Shown here: positions 20,817 through 32,309 of the stretch, piece after piece
Layout: each line of letters opens with the position of its first letter
How positions within the stretch are numbered: position 1 is the first letter of the stretch
Assembly (NCBI GenBank): GCA_944472155.2
Contig: OX235273.1
Coordinates: 107,034,582-107,098,581 of the forward strand
Direction: 5' to 3'
Length of the DNA stretch: 64,000 bases
From: Trichobilharzia szidati
Lineage: Eukaryota; Platyhelminthes; Trematoda; Strigeidida; Schistosomatidae
Position numbers and translations under genes: made by a program
The notes under the pieces: generated by a model
Database searches by the model: none
The model's input: only the letters and a program-made list of their open reading frames with translations
What the model was told of the DNA's origin: nothing

Positions 20817-21669
20817 AATGCCGATGATATATGTCTGATTTTCCACAAACTGGAAGATATGCAAGCGAAAAGCAACAAGTTGGCAGAAGAAGCGTCAAAG
20901 ATAGCAAGGACTTCAGGTGAACATAGAGAAAACAGAGGTGACGAAGATTCCTGGGCAGCACCACCAACAGCAACAACAACAAAAGACGACAATCAGCATA
21001 AATGGGAGGAACCTGGAAGAAACAAACTCTTTTACCTACCTACCTGGGGAGCATCGTTTCAACTACAGGCGGACGGAACTGACGAGGATATCAAAGCACG
21101 AATCGGAAAAGTAAGACAAGCCTTCACTACTCTCCAGTCTGTGTGCAGGTCAACAGCACTCAGCATCAAAAATAAGATCCGGATTTTCAACTCCAATGTG
21201 AAGTCAATGCTACTCACTATACGGATCAGAGACTTGTTGCGTCATAAAAAGCACCTCAAACAAACTACAGACCTTCATCAACAGCTGCCGTCACTCAACA
21301 CACAAGATCAGATGGTCAGCCAGAAAAGATCAGCAACAGAGATCTCTGGCAATGAGCGAACCAACCCAGCAGGAACCGATTGTGAAACAAATAGGCAGAA
21401 AGAAATAGAGATGGATTGGCCATACTCTGAGGAAACCATCAAGTGACATCACTAGACAAGCCATTGTTTGAGTGGAACCGGAATGGGAAGCGGCGAGTTG
21501 GTCGTCAGTGCAAATGTGACTTGGAGGAGGTCATGTGAAAAGGAAATGAAGACGTGTGGGCAGACTTGGAGCCAGGTGAAGAATTTAGCAGAGAACCGAA
21601 CGCAATGGAGACGCACGGCTGAAGCCCTATGTTCGTCTAGGAATTAAAGGAAACAATAATAATAATAAT
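20817..21669 (+). mobile_element. RTE-1 5'-truncated copy with diverged 22 bp target duplication
   Basis: Begins just before the RT motif C region (ADDICLIFHKLEDMQAKSNK), continues through GTDEDIKARIGKVRQAFTTL, SIKNKIRIFNSNVKS and a WIGHTLRKPSSDITRQ-like end. It finishes with TGAAGCCCTATGTTCGTC and a run of AAT triplets. Direct repeats at 20795-20816 and 21670-21691 agree at 18 of 22 positions. Frameshifts are present. Confidence 0.85.
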
Positions 21670-22084
21670 CGGCTTACAAACTCAGTAGTGGTTTGTGGTA
21701 TTGCATTTATTGATGAAGACTAATATTTTCTTCAAATCACCCAAATTTTTTAAAATAAAATCTAACATTCTCTTATTTTTCTAAATCAGTGAAAAAAATG
21801 TAAACTATTTTAATGTCTACTTAAAAAACTTTGTCTAAGTACTTTGGAATTAATAAAAATGGAATAGAAGCATCTAGTAGTTTTAAATGCTCCTCAAGTA
21901 TTTTGTAAAAGAGTCTTAATTCTACAAACTGTAATTTTGTCCCTTTGTAAATTTTTACGAATTTTTATTCAAGCGAATAGAGAGGAATGAATGCAGCAAT
22001 AATAATATTAATAACAGCTATCTTCTGGAGAATATATTCACAAGTAGTGTAGAATTTTCAGAGTATTGCTTTGCAGAGATGTGA
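21670..22084. other. AT-rich, nothing recognised
   Basis: No coding or repeat signal seen. Confidence 0.4.
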
Positions 22085-22590
22085 TTGATTTGAAGTTTGA
22101 TTACAAATCGACCTCAGTAGGATAATTATTCTAAACTGGGGAGAAATGAACTTTTGCTTCGTCCTGCCCTGGGACTCTTTGGTAGCGCGCACCTGTGATG
22201 GAATCAGAGATCGAACCAAGAACCTTCAGTTTACAAAACGAGGTCGTTGTATGTTGAGTCAGTAGGATGGAGTTCAGTAGTCCGTCATTTCTAACTTCTA
22301 CCAATTCGTCAAAAGTAACGTCCTTAGGACTAATTTGGTGAACTTCCAACTGGAATTTCAGTCCGTCACTAATGGCCACCAAAATAAATTTAAAGTGTTG
22401 GTTTGCAAAGATTTAATTCATTTCAGTCTTGATTACGATGTGATCTCAGTTGAAGGACCAGTGAAAACAACGGGGTTTCATTTACAGTAACTCAATGATC
22501 AATGAACTCAACTTGTTACCTGAAGGTCCTGGTTTCGATGTCCTGGTGAATAATATTTGCCTACTGCTGATGAGAACCGTATCACATTTG
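22085..22590 (-). repeat. Repeat A: tandem minus units, then a plus tRNA-like head
   Basis: A minus unit with hammerhead region (core CCAAAGA, stem II GTCC/GGAC and GAA preserved) occupies 22085-22398; a second begins at about 22399 (spacing about 332 bp). At 22485-22590 a plus-oriented tRNA-like head follows and stops at CTACTGCTGATGAGAACC, right at the hammerhead core. Confidence 0.6.
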
Positions 22591-22810
22591 GTAAATTTTT
22601 GTTTTTTGAGGGCATGACAACACACGAGCTACAAAATGCATCAGATTTATTCTTCGTTCAGGATTTCTGAGTAAAATAGTGAATGACAGTACATCATGTA
22701 ACCAAATGCTGCGTAATCTAAAATAAGGCTGATCTCCCGCCAAGTGTTTCACTTATTTTCTCTGAAAAATGAGCAGCAGTTTTTTAAAAGCTGGTTAAAT
22801 TGGCATTTAG

Positions 22811-22819
22811 TAAATACTC
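22811..22819 (+). repeat. Target site duplication, left copy (RTE-1)
   Basis: TAAATACTC, repeated at 26062-26070 on the far side of the RTE-1 element. Nine bases is short, so chance is not excluded, but both lie exactly at the element ends. Confidence 0.6.
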
Positions 22820-22892
22820 GACCTCGCCTAGATTACTAGGTCACTAGTATTCTAGCCGGTCCCAAGCCCGGATAAAGAGGGAGGGTTGGGGC

Positions 22893-25115
22893 GTGGTGCT
22901 AGCAACTCCACCCCCAAAACTTAACCAAATTGCTACTAAAACTTCAACGCACAAATATATTCAAAATTCTAAAATTACAAATAGTGACCTTATTTTTCGC
23001 TGGAATCGGGGAAGTGAAATGACGCGGGCTGGTGAAAGCCTTCGGGAAGCCAGTCAGCTGATGTGCCTTCTTTCGATGAAAGCGAAAATAAGGATGGGGA
23101 CGTGGAATGTTCGTACAATGTACGAAGCTGGGAAGGCTGCTCAGGTAGCCGCAGAAATGAGGAGATATAGAATAGAAGTGTTGGGAATCTGCGAGAGCAG
23201 ATGGAACGGATGTGGAAGGAGCCAACTATCAACTGGAGAGACAATAATCTACTCCGGTCACCCAGAGGACAATCACGAGCACACCGAGGGAGTAGCCATC
23301 ATGATGTCACCAACAGCGGCTAAAGCTCTCATGCAGTGGGAACCAATCTCCTCCAGGATAATGACAGCCAGGTTCAACTCAAAAGGAAAAAAGGTTACAA
23401 TCATTCAGTGCTACGCGCCTACAAACGCCTCAGAACATGAGAAGAAGGAGGATTTCTACAGTCAACTACAAACAGTAATGGACAACGTCCCAAACAGCGA
23501 TATCAAAATCCTGATGGGCGACATGAATGCAAAACTGGGAGGAGACAATACAGGAAGAGAACTCACCATGGGTCGTGAGGCCCTCGGTGAAATGAACGAC
23601 AATGGTGAACTCTTCTCAGACTTCTGCGCCTTCAATGATTTGGTGATTGGTGGCAGTGTGTTCAAACACAGGGATATACACAAGACGACATGGATTTCAC
23701 CAGATGGACACACCAAAAACCAGATAGACTTCATTTCAATCTCAAGGAAGTGGAGACGGAGCCTACTGGACACAAGATCGAGGAGAGGAGCAGATGTGGG
23801 TTCAGACCACTATCTGGTACAAGGGACTTTCAAGGTGAAGCTGAAAGCCTCGAGGATACCTGGGGATAGGCCACAATGGAAGTTCAACACTCACAAACTG
23901 AAGGACACAATCACACAGGACATTTTCACTGCAACTGTCAGAGCAAAGCAGGAAACACTACGTGGCACCACTGAGGAATCATCCGTGGAAGACCATTGGA
24001 ACTCTCTGAAGGTAATTTTCAACGAAACGTGCTCAACGGTTTTAGGAAGAAAGAAGAAACAAGACAAGGAATGGCTCTCAACAGACACTTGGAAGCTAAT
24101 AGAGGAGAGGAGAATGGTGAAAGAGAAAATGATTCAATGCATAGATGGACAAGAGAAAGAGACGCTGAACTCAACTTACACAGCACTGGACAAAGAAGTG
24201 AAGAAGAGTGCCAGGAAGGACAAAAGACAATTCTACGACAACCTGGCTACTGAAGCTGAGAAGGCAGCAGGCAAAAGGGACCTGAGGACACTATATCAGA
24301 TAACCAAGTCTCTATCCGGGAAGAGATCAACACAAGTGAAACCTATAAAAGACAGCCAAGGGAACCCAATTACCAAAGAAGAAAGACAGATTAAACAATG
24401 GGCGGACCACTTCAAAGGACTCTTGAACCGACCACCACCTACGACCCGTCCAGTAATACCAACAACAGCACGTACACAACTGCAAGTTGACACCAATCCT
24501 CCAACGAAAACTGAAGTCATGAATGCAATCAAGCTTCTGAAAGCTGGAAAAGCAGCTGGACCAGATGGAATACCCCCGGAAGCACTGAAAGCGGACCCAG
24601 AAACGACGGCAGATATGCTGACTCCATTATTGCAAAAGATCTGGAAAGAGGGAAAGGTGCCTACTGACTGGAGGAAAGGTTACCTGGTGAAACTACCAAA
24701 GAAGGGCGACCTGGGACTCTGCAAGAACTGGCGAGGAATCATGCTCCTGTCGACGCCAAGTAAAATCCTGAGTCGCATCATCCTGGAGAGAATCAAGGAC
24801 GCGCTGGATACAGAACTCCGACCAGAACAAGCTGGATTCAGGAAAGGCAAATCATGTTCTGACCAAATTGCAACTCTACGCATTATCATCGAACAAAGCA
24901 TGGAATGGCAATCAAATCTCTACCTCAACTTCATAGACTTTGAGAAGGCCTTCGACAGCGTTGACCGTGAAGTAATTTGGAAACTACTCGAGTACTACGG
25001 CGTACCCCAAATATTCATCAACCTCATTCAACAGCTGTACGACAACGGCACATGTCAAGTGATCCACAACGGAAAACTCAGCCAGGCGTTTGGAGTAAAC
25101 ACAGGAGTCAGATAA
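22893..25115 (+). pseudogene. RTE-1 endonuclease-reverse transcriptase, N-terminal part
   Basis: The open frame is 740 codons. The first in-frame ATG is at 23019; the open frame before it begins at a GTG. The APE-type endonuclease comes first: GTWNVRTM, GICESRWNG, QCYAPTN, GDMNAKLGG (metal-binding D and N), NQIDFISIS and GSDHYLV (catalytic D-H). After a basic, helical linker the reverse transcriptase has KAAGPDGIPPEALK, WRKGYLVKLPKKGD, WRGIMLLSTPSKILSRII, RPEQAGFRKGKSCSDQI and FIDFEKAFDSVDR (motif A aspartates). It stops within motif B (GVNTGVR then TAA where copies elsewhere read CAA, giving RQGCLLSP). The protein would nick target DNA and copy element RNA there. Confidence 0.9.
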
Positions 25116-26050
25116 GGGTGCTTATTATCACCAATGATATTCCTAATTGTGGTGGACTGGATTATGCGTCAGACAGTGGGAAACGAGAAGACAGGGATAT
25201 CCTAGACCGACGTGAAGAACCTAGAAGACCTGGATTTCGCGCGTGGATGATTTATGTTTGATGTCACACAAAATCGAAGACTTACAAGCGAAAACCGACA
25301 AACTGGTCGAAGAAGCAGCAAAGACAGGACTCCAGGTGAACATAGACAAGACGGAGGTTATGAAAATAACCAACCAACAACAACAACAACAGCAGCAACA
25401 TCCAGTGCCAATCACCATCAACGGGAGGGATTTGAAAGAGGTTACTTCTTTCACTTATCTAGGGAGCATTGTCTCAACCACAGGAGGAACGGACGAGGAT
25501 GTCAAATCGAGAATCGGGAAGGCGAGAAACACATTCATCAACCTGAAACCAATCTGGAAATCTTCGTCACTCACCATCAACAACAAAATTCGGATTTTCA
25601 ATACAAACGTCAAGTCAATTTTGCTTTACGGATCAGAAACTTGGCGGGTCACCAAGAATATTTTCAACAGGTTGCAGACCTTTATCAACAACTGTCTTCG
25701 TTCTATACTGAAGATTAGATGGCCAGAAAGAATCACAAACAAGAAGCTATGGGAACAAACGAAACAGGAACCAATCGCCCAACAAATATGCAGGAGGAAG
25801 TGGAGATGGATTGGACACTCGCTGAGGAGGCCGTTGAGTGACATCGCGCGTCAGGCCAGTGCTCGAGTGGAACCCGAAAGGGAAGCGGCGAGTGGGACGT
25901 CCAAGGGTGACATGGAGGAGATCGTGTGAGGAGGAGATGAAACAGTATGGATTAACATGGATGCAAGTGAAAAGAACAGCAGAAGACAGAAGCAAGTGGA
26001 GACGTGCAGTTGAAGCCCTATGTTCCAGTAGGAACCCAAGGGAACAATAA
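25116..26050 (+). pseudogene. RTE-1 reverse transcriptase, C-terminal part
   Basis: After the stop the frame continues GCLLSPMIFLIVVDWIMRQT to a second stop at 25203. A 4 nt insertion then moves the DDLCLMSHKIEDLQ motif C region into another frame (open 25243-25929). This part includes FTYLGSIVSTTGGTDEDVKS, ILLYGSETWRVTKN and ICRRKWRWIGHSLRRPLSDI. The conserved EWNPKGKRRVGRPRVTWRR tail lies in yet another frame (25838-26050), four bases out of register. A CAACAACAACAACAACAGCAG run encodes a glutamine tract near 25376. Confidence 0.85.
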
Positions 26051-26339
26051 TAATAATATAATAAATACTCAGATCTAAGAATATAGAACTGAATAGAGAA
26101 AGTTCAAAGCAGAGCTGAATACTGAAATTTACTCAGTCTAGTGACTTAAGAAAGTTTCAGATGAGTGAATGAAATCAAATACTTGTTAAACATATGGAAT
26201 TTAGATAAAATGGCTATCACTTGGTATTTTCAATGTTTCCCCGCTCGTTTTACATATAGAGACTTTCAACTGATTAATAGGCCTAAATAAAATGAAATCA
26301 AAATATGTAAATCTTCATTTGTCTGGAAAGAAAACTGAA

Positions 26340-26625
26340 TTTTCAAGCTTCAGTTTTCATGAATTTAATGAAATCCAGTTTAAATCACAAACTGACAAAA
26401 TTTAGAGGGCTAGTGAAAGACAGAGAGTACTGAACAGCTGCTTCTTCACAGTCAGGTTTCCCCGGAGATGATAATATTTGCTTTTGGCATTGTATGCTAC
26501 CTAACTGAGAGAAGTTAGAATTAATGGGTCATTGGGTTCTGTCCAAGTGGTTGAATGGTCGACGGACTGGCCTAGTGATCTGAATGTCCTGGGTTCGACA
26601 TTCAGTGGGCTCATAAATGCATGCA
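26340..26625. repeat. Repeat A composite: minus tail, then plus tRNA-like head
   Basis: 26340-26475 has the family tail on the minus strand down to GAGAGTACTGAACAGCTGC. From about 26500 the plus strand has GAAGTTAGAATT, a TGGTTGAATGGTCGACG A-box region and CTGGGTTCGACATTC. The hammerhead is not intact in either part. Confidence 0.6.
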
Positions 26626-26649
26626 AAACAGCAGTCCCGAAATTCCTGG

Positions 26650-27055
26650 TAATCAATGCTTCTCTGTCTATCTAATCAGAAGAAAAACTATGCGGAAGAA
26701 TATTCAATATTATATCATGAAAATTTTATCAAGAAATTAGGTTAATATTTGCATTTGAATACATGAACTGCTACCAGTTCTATATGATTCTGATAATGAT
26801 TCAATGTATTTTAACAAAGGCATTAAATATAAGTATAAGGCATTGAATACTGGAAAGTGCTGACTCAAAATCAACTGATAAAAATGGGATTTTTCATTTT
26901 CGTTGGCTGTACAAACATATCAGTGTTTCTTCTCAGACATGAAACTCATTCAAAGAAAATGAAGGTTCAGAATTTTTCGCCATTGTTACATCAAGTCATC
27001 CACCTTTACAAATAGACAAGTATAGAATAGAAAGCGGACAGCCAAACTTGACCAT
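26650..27055. other. No gene recognised
   Basis: AT-rich; possibly the decayed upstream part of the PLE that follows. Confidence 0.3.
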
Positions 27056-27059
27056 TTAG

Positions 27060-27560
27060 TTTAACATACAAAAACTTAGTTTCCCTAATACGTACTAAAT
27101 TGCCTACTTCTCAAGGAAAAATGGTCTCAACAATACTATTGACAGGCGTCTCGCTGAAACGGGACATCAAGTGTGTGCCCTGAAATCTTTTAGGACAATC
27201 AAAAACAAATACCATCGAAGTCTTTTAAAATCTCCTGAAGCCATTGCTAACAGTCATTTTGAACTGGATCCATCTCGTTTCAGAAAGAATTGTCAGAGTT
27301 ATCAGCCTTTCTTTGCCCAGAAAACCCAATCTAATAAGTCTACCTTTTGTTTGATTACACAATCCCTCATCTTATAAGACATTTTGTCTTTCCTTTCGTG
27401 CTGTTTCCATCAAATCTTTATCTAACACCGACTCGTCTTTTTTGTGTGATCGTTTTTTTTCAAAGTATTTTAACTCACCTGAACGTTCTGGGTATAAAAT
27501 ATATATCGAAATATTAATATATTCAAGCATGGCACCGATTCGTGCGGGTCTTGTTGTCTA
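27060..27560 (+). mobile_element. PLE-1 fragment, GIY-YIG C-terminal end and 3' UTR
   Basis: NTIDRRLAETGHQVCALKSF then RTIKNKYHRSLLKSPEAIAN is the end of the Penelope GIY-YIG module (R.L.ETGH...F..I...P..L...EAIAI). The 3' part is T-rich and ends in a TATAAAATATATATCGAAATATT segment. No YIG motif remains. Confidence 0.75.
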
Positions 27561-27564
27561 TTTT

Positions 27565-28591
27565 TTTCTTTCCTGAGTTCCCATTGACACAAAGAACTTC
27601 AAACTTTCAAGTTTCATCAGTAGTTATGCTGCTTTTCACTTAAAGCAGTTGCTATTCTCATGCCCAGTTCTTGCTGTTTTCCAAAATTACAATTGGCTGA
27701 CAAAATAGAAGTTTACCAGTTTGTTAGTTGGGGATCAAGTCGGGTCCTCTCCCATCGTGACTGGCGAACATTCTGCCAATGAACCACCAAGGAACTATGA
27801 TGATAATAGTGATTCGGGTAGGTCTTATCGTTTTAATAAATAATGCATTCCATCTTGAAACAAACAATTTAATCTCTGGATAGTATAGCGAAGCACGGAA
27901 CAGATATATCATGATGTATATAGTGATGCAGCTCCGTTTACTGATAAGGTTTTGATCAGTTTTATCACTCTCAAATATAACATTGTAACCATATATATGT
28001 ATATAATTTTCATTGCTTTTACAGTTTGAAAACTGCATTTAAGGAGAATATACAATAAATCAAGGAGATATTTACTCTACAGCGTTTTGGATTTCTTTAA
28101 ATTATGTCGATTCGTGATCGAATCTATTCTAAGATCCATTAAATTCAAGTTGAGCGAATATTTTTGTGTCAGAAAAATATGTGAAACAGCTTAGGAAATC
28201 ACTGGATATTGAAATATTTCACCCGAAAAAAATAACATAAACAATGAGATAACGTAAAATGAAATAAAGTATGTTCCAAATTTAAACCAGAGCGTCAAAC
28301 GAAAATGAAATGAGTTTGATTCAGGAGGAAAGTCTCAGCTGATCATTTAAAAGCCTGAATGATATCAGTATTTAGCGATGGGGTTACGAAATGACTACTG
28401 AACAGTTTTCAAGTATAATGTACATTAGAAAATAAGTGAAAACGGTGCAGTAATCAATAAATCTAATAGAAGCAATTTAACAGCTATCATAAGCAGATCT
28501 GACCACGTCATTAAGATCGCTGCACATGGGATGAACTTATGAAACCGGTAGACACTGTTTTATAATATGACTAAGGCATGCACACCACCTG
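27565..28591. other. Mostly unassigned; tRNA-like remnant near 27720-27800
   Basis: The minus strand of 27720-27800 has a GGTTCATTGGCAGAATGTTCGCC start resembling a repeat C' head. The rest shows no gene or repeat I can name. Confidence 0.3.
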
Positions 28592-28602
28592 AATAAAGTC
28601 TA
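28592..28602 (+). repeat. Target site duplication (RTE-1 copy), left
   Basis: AATAAAGTCTA is repeated at 29645-29655 beyond the truncated 5' end of the minus-strand RTE copy. Confidence 0.7.
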
Positions 28603-29644
28603 TTATTATTCTCTTGCATTCCAAGTGGAATATAGGGCTTCAACAACACGTCTTCAATTTGTTCTGTTTTATGCCGTCCTCTTCAGCTGGGTCTACGACT
28701 GATAAAACTCTCTCAGCTCTTCTTCACACGATCTCCTCCGTGTCACCCTCGCAGTGACGACCCACTAGTCAATTCCCATTCGGATTCCCCTCGAGCAGTA
28801 GTCTGGCGTGCGAAATCATTTGACGGGTTTCTTCAATGTATGTCCGATCCAATTTTTTATGCATATTTGTTGAGCGATCAGCTGTTGCTCAGTTGATTTG
28901 TTCCCATAGTTTCTTGTTGCTTATTCTTTCTGGGCATTTGATCTTCAGTGTGGAACGAAGGCGGCTGTTGATGAAAATCTGTGACCTGTTGGAAATGCTT
29001 TTAATGACACACACACATAATGCAAGTTTCTGACCCGTACAGAAGAATCGACCAACTTCGCATTCTTGTTGAAAATCCCAGTATTGTTTTTTATTCTGGC
29101 TGACTGCGTGCACAAGATTTTCAAATTGTTTTCTGGTTGATGAAGGTGTATCTTGCCTTTTCGATTCTGGTTGCCTGGCTTTGACATCTTCATCCGTTCC
29201 GCTTGGAGTTGAAACGATGCTTCCCAGATAAGTGAAGGAGGAAACCTCTATTAAACCTCTCTCTGTAATGGTGATTGGGGCTGGTTGTTATTGCTGTCCG
29301 TTGGTTATCTTCGTCACCTCCGTCTTCTCTGTGTTCACCTGCAGTCCTGTCTTTGCTGCTTGCATTTTCAGCCAGTTTGTTGATTTTCGCCTGCAAGTCT
29401 TCGAGTTTGTGTGATATTAGACATATATCGTCCATGGCGAAATCCAGATCTTCTAGAGTCTTCTGATAGGTTATCCAGCGTATTCCTGACTCATCGCCCC
29501 CAATAGTCTGACGCATAATCCAGTCCACCACATTTAGTAATATCATCGGTGATAACAGAGAGTCTGCCACTTCGTCCTACTCCTGTATGCACTTCGAACG
29601 CCTCGCTGAGTTTTTCGTTGTGGATCGTTTGACATATGGCATTA
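28603..29644 (-). mobile_element. RTE-1 5'-truncated copy with 11 bp target duplication
   Basis: Minus frames give a segment like GVHTGVGRSGRLSVITDDIT (motif B region, decayed), DLDFAMDDICLISHKLEDLQ (motif C), KINKLAENASSKDR and SNKKLWEQIN. The 3' end has GAAGCCCTATATTCCACTTG then an AAT-type run. The copy starts within motif B, the same truncation zone as the copies at 13.1-14.2 and 60.6 kb. Confidence 0.85.
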
Positions 29645-29655
29645 AATAAAGTCTA

Positions 29656-30305
29656 CTAAGCTTTATTTAAAGTAAGAACTGAATTAGTATTGATGGTAAC
29701 GTCAAAACTCATAACTTGGGTTACCTTACAATTGTATATTAGATATGTTTATTTCCTGTAATGCATAGAAAGATACAGTATTAATAACTGGCTAGTGTTT
29801 CAAACACAATGTATTGCTCATGATCACATCTGATTGTATTGGTTCGATGATTAGTCTCTCACCTCATAATCATATTTGTCTTCAGTACTTTAATCCTATC
29901 CCACCTTACTGTGTGGTTTCATGCAAATGAATTAACTGCATCAGCCGGGCATTTTTCTACATTACATAATTCAACAGAATAAATCAGTCTGGACCTGGCT
30001 AAGTTCCTAAATTCTGATAGCTGAAATAACTCCGACCTACTAGTTTAACCTTAGTTATCGGTGTAATGACCATATTTATTAGATTGTGGTCTGAACACAA
30101 GAAACCGTTATCTACGTTCTACAGTATCGATGACAAAACTTCGTAGAGACATGCACTATAACGAGACATTCCAGAAGCAGGAAAAAGAAGATTATTTATC
30201 AATACTTCAACGGTTCTAATGAATAATAATAACAACGGAACTCAAATCTACCTTAGAATCGAGAAGAGTATTCCCAACAGCATGGAATCAGAAGCTCTGT
30301 TCACA
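29656..30305. other. No gene recognised
   Basis: Contains a low-copy repeat segment near 29790-29830 (ACAGTATTAATAACTGGCTAG...) that resembles 31815-31860. Nothing coding. Confidence 0.3.
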
Positions 30306-30309
30306 AAAC

Positions 30310-30775
30310 TCCCACCCTAATGTTCCCCTAGGCAGTCCTCGATCACAACAACCTTCGTTTACTCGAACAAACTCACATCGTTGTCAGTGTACACACAACC
30401 ATAAAGAGAAGTATTACAATTAAAGATTAAACAGAGGCAAAGGCAAATAATAAAGGTTAAAATCAACATGTAGTATGCAAATCTCAAATAGTTATAATAA
30501 TTACAAGGTGAGTTGAAACGTCCAATTAAGTATAAATATTTTAAATAGATCATCCAGGAGGGATTTTGCAAACAGTTTGTCCGCTACAATCGCTTTCATA
30601 GTCACTACACGGTATTCGATAAATCACATGGTTTTCCCTGGGCCGACAAAGTGTATCTCTTAGTGAGTTGCTTGACCTAAATACCGCCCTTAGTAATAAT
30701 CGTGTGCAGAGCTTCTTAAGATGTTTCTTTATGTGGTGGTAATATCGGAGTCTGAATGACAAGATATCGATTTTT
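30310..30775 (-). mobile_element. PLE-2 fragment: GIY-YIG start and 3' region
   Basis: The minus frame 30550-30762 reads SSNSLRDTLCRPRENHVIYR followed by IPCSDYESDCSGQT, the start of a Penelope GIY-YIG domain (VIYRIPCSDC..YIGQTGR in typical members) with the YIG tyrosine replaced. The 3' part (30310-30545) is repeated at 40890-41215, which confirms a dispersed element. Confidence 0.7.
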
Positions 30776-30779
30776 ATGT

Positions 30780-31245
30780 GTGTATAAGCAATTAAAGCGT
30801 ATTAAACACAGATCCTTCAGTCGCTTACTGAATTACGGTGTCTATTGTTAGCATTATTTTAAGATTTTAGGTACTAAAGATGCTTGTATTATTGAATTTT
30901 AAGTTAAAATATGGGGACAGGTGAAAAGAATGTCAACAGTACCATCACTTACTGAAGTTATTAGATAGATATTTATGAAAACTTGAAAACCTGTGGCTGT
31001 ATGAATATTCCGTGTGTAGATGAAATCAGAACATATTGACTGTTTCCCCGTATCAATAAAGTGAGGAGTAGAAGGTTTCATATACACCATAAATTAGCAA
31101 GCAATGATATTAGTATAAACACTAGTTTCTTACAGAACTTATAGCACTGTAATATATACTTAGATATTACAATATTCAATCCAATGTCAGTGAAAGCAGG
31201 TTTATTTTGATGTTTGTTGTACACTACCGTTGGATTACCTGACTA
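30780..31245. other. No gene recognised
   Basis: AT-rich, no identified feature. Confidence 0.4.
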
Positions 31246-31249
31246 AGAG

Positions 31250-31640
31250 TATGCGTCACTAAAAGCATTTTTAACATCCTGTAGCAAACTTAGGCCACCA
31301 GCTGCCTTCGCAGTCTTCATGCTGAAGATCAGATTGCCAGCCAGGAGGAATAAGTAAAAAGTAAATCTGACAATGTAGTGAAAAGTCAACAACCACTTGC
31401 CCAAAAAGATTTCATGTTGATATACGCTGAGGGAACCATCAAGAGATATCTCACAGCAGGCCAACGAATCAAACATTAAGCTGGAGGTGATTCAGAGAGC
31501 GGAACGGAGGACATCACCTCAGGTGAAAGTGAAAGCTTATGGGCGCTGGTATGGCCAAATGAAATTAACAGTGCAGAACTGAGTGCAATGGAGAGCTTCT
31601 GGTGAGGCCCTTTGTTTCACTCAGAACGCATAGAATGAAA
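31250..31640 (+). mobile_element. RTE-1 3' end remnant
   Basis: Decayed matches: CTGCCTTCGCAG...CTGAAGATCAGATTGCCAGCCAG (FINSCLRS.LKIRWPAR), ACGCTGAGGGAACCATC and the tail GTGAGGCCCTTTGTTTCACT. Too degraded to translate. Confidence 0.65.
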
Positions 31641-31664
31641 AATAGTCATAAATGCATAGTAAAG

Positions 31665-32052
31665 GTTTTTTATTCCTTTACGTTTCCAGTGGAACATAGG
31701 GTTTCAAGATAGGGACTTGAATCACTGATTTAAGAATAAAACTTGTGCACTATGGTAGAGTGTAATTCCATTATGGGTAGATTTTGTTTTGATAAAGTCT
31801 CACAGTATTATACAGTAATGTTTACTGATGACGTTTCGAGCACAATTAATTGCTCATATGATTTGAAGTTTCTGTAGCAGTGGTGATTAGTTTTACAGGA
31901 TGGAGTTGCTAGCCTCATGCCCAACCTTCCCTCTATAACAGTCTTATTACTGGCTTAGCGAGGTAAAGGAGGAAGCGTTGGCTGGGGATCGAGCCCCGGA
32001 ACACATGCATGGTTGATGGGCTGCTTCCTACCGCTGTGCCACCGACTCACAC
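31665..32052 (-). mobile_element. Repeat C' copy with a 140 bp insert
   Basis: The minus strand has a tRNA-like head (GGTGGCACAGCGGTAGGA, CGGGGCTCGATCCCC), CCTCGCTAAGCCAGTAATAAG, GGGCATGAGGCTAGCAACTC and GCTACAGAAACTTCAA. About 140 bp of other AT-rich repeat (31740-31862) intervenes, and the element ends with the RTE-type tail (GAAACCCTATGTTCCACTGG) at 31665-31720. Confidence 0.7.
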
Positions 32053-32127
32053 ACAGCAAACGTAATTTCTGTAAAATTTTAAATTAAAACTGATTATAAC
32101 CTACAAATAGTATTTTAATACCTCTTT

Positions 32128-32309
32128 ATTTATTATAGCTTGAAACCACGCAGTATTTTTGGTACAAGTGTGGAATTTTCAGCATGTGATATCGGTAACC
32201 CAAATTTCGCAGGCCGACCATAGATATCAAGTGTGCGTCGGCAGGGGGTCGAACCCCGGACCATGTGCATGGTCGGCGAGAGTCCTAACCGCTGTGCCAC
32301 CGACGCACA
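32128..32309 (-). mobile_element. Repeat C (tRNA-derived SINE), full length
   Basis: Complete on the minus strand: TGCGTCGGTGGCACAGCGG start, anticodon stem ACCATGCACATGGT, B box GGGGTTCGACCCCC, acceptor closure CCGACGCAC, body with two GATATC-type boxes and the end AGCTATAATAAATAAAG. The best template for the family structure in this window. Confidence 0.85.

Larger units (their letters stand above)
22820..26061 (+). mobile_element. RTE-1 (SR2-like) non-LTR retrotransposon, near full length, inactive
   Basis: About 3.24 kb with a short 5' leader, an endonuclease-RT ORF and a brief 3' UTR ending in GGAACAATAATAATAATATAATAA. Length and single-ORF design fit the RTE clade; SR2 of schistosomes is the closest family I know. 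The ORF is broken by TAA (25113-25115), TAG (25203-25205) and a 4 nt insertion near 25241-25245, plus a frame change near 25860. It is therefore not autonomous, though its coding sequence is well preserved and the copy looks fairly young. Confidence 0.9.

Noticed and set aside
25221..25454. Minus-strand frame rich in cysteine (CCCCCCCC) within RTE-1
   Set aside because: It is the shadow of the CAA/CAG glutamine run of the RTE-1 ORF. The same artefact occurs at 13.7, 40.4 and 60.7 kb.
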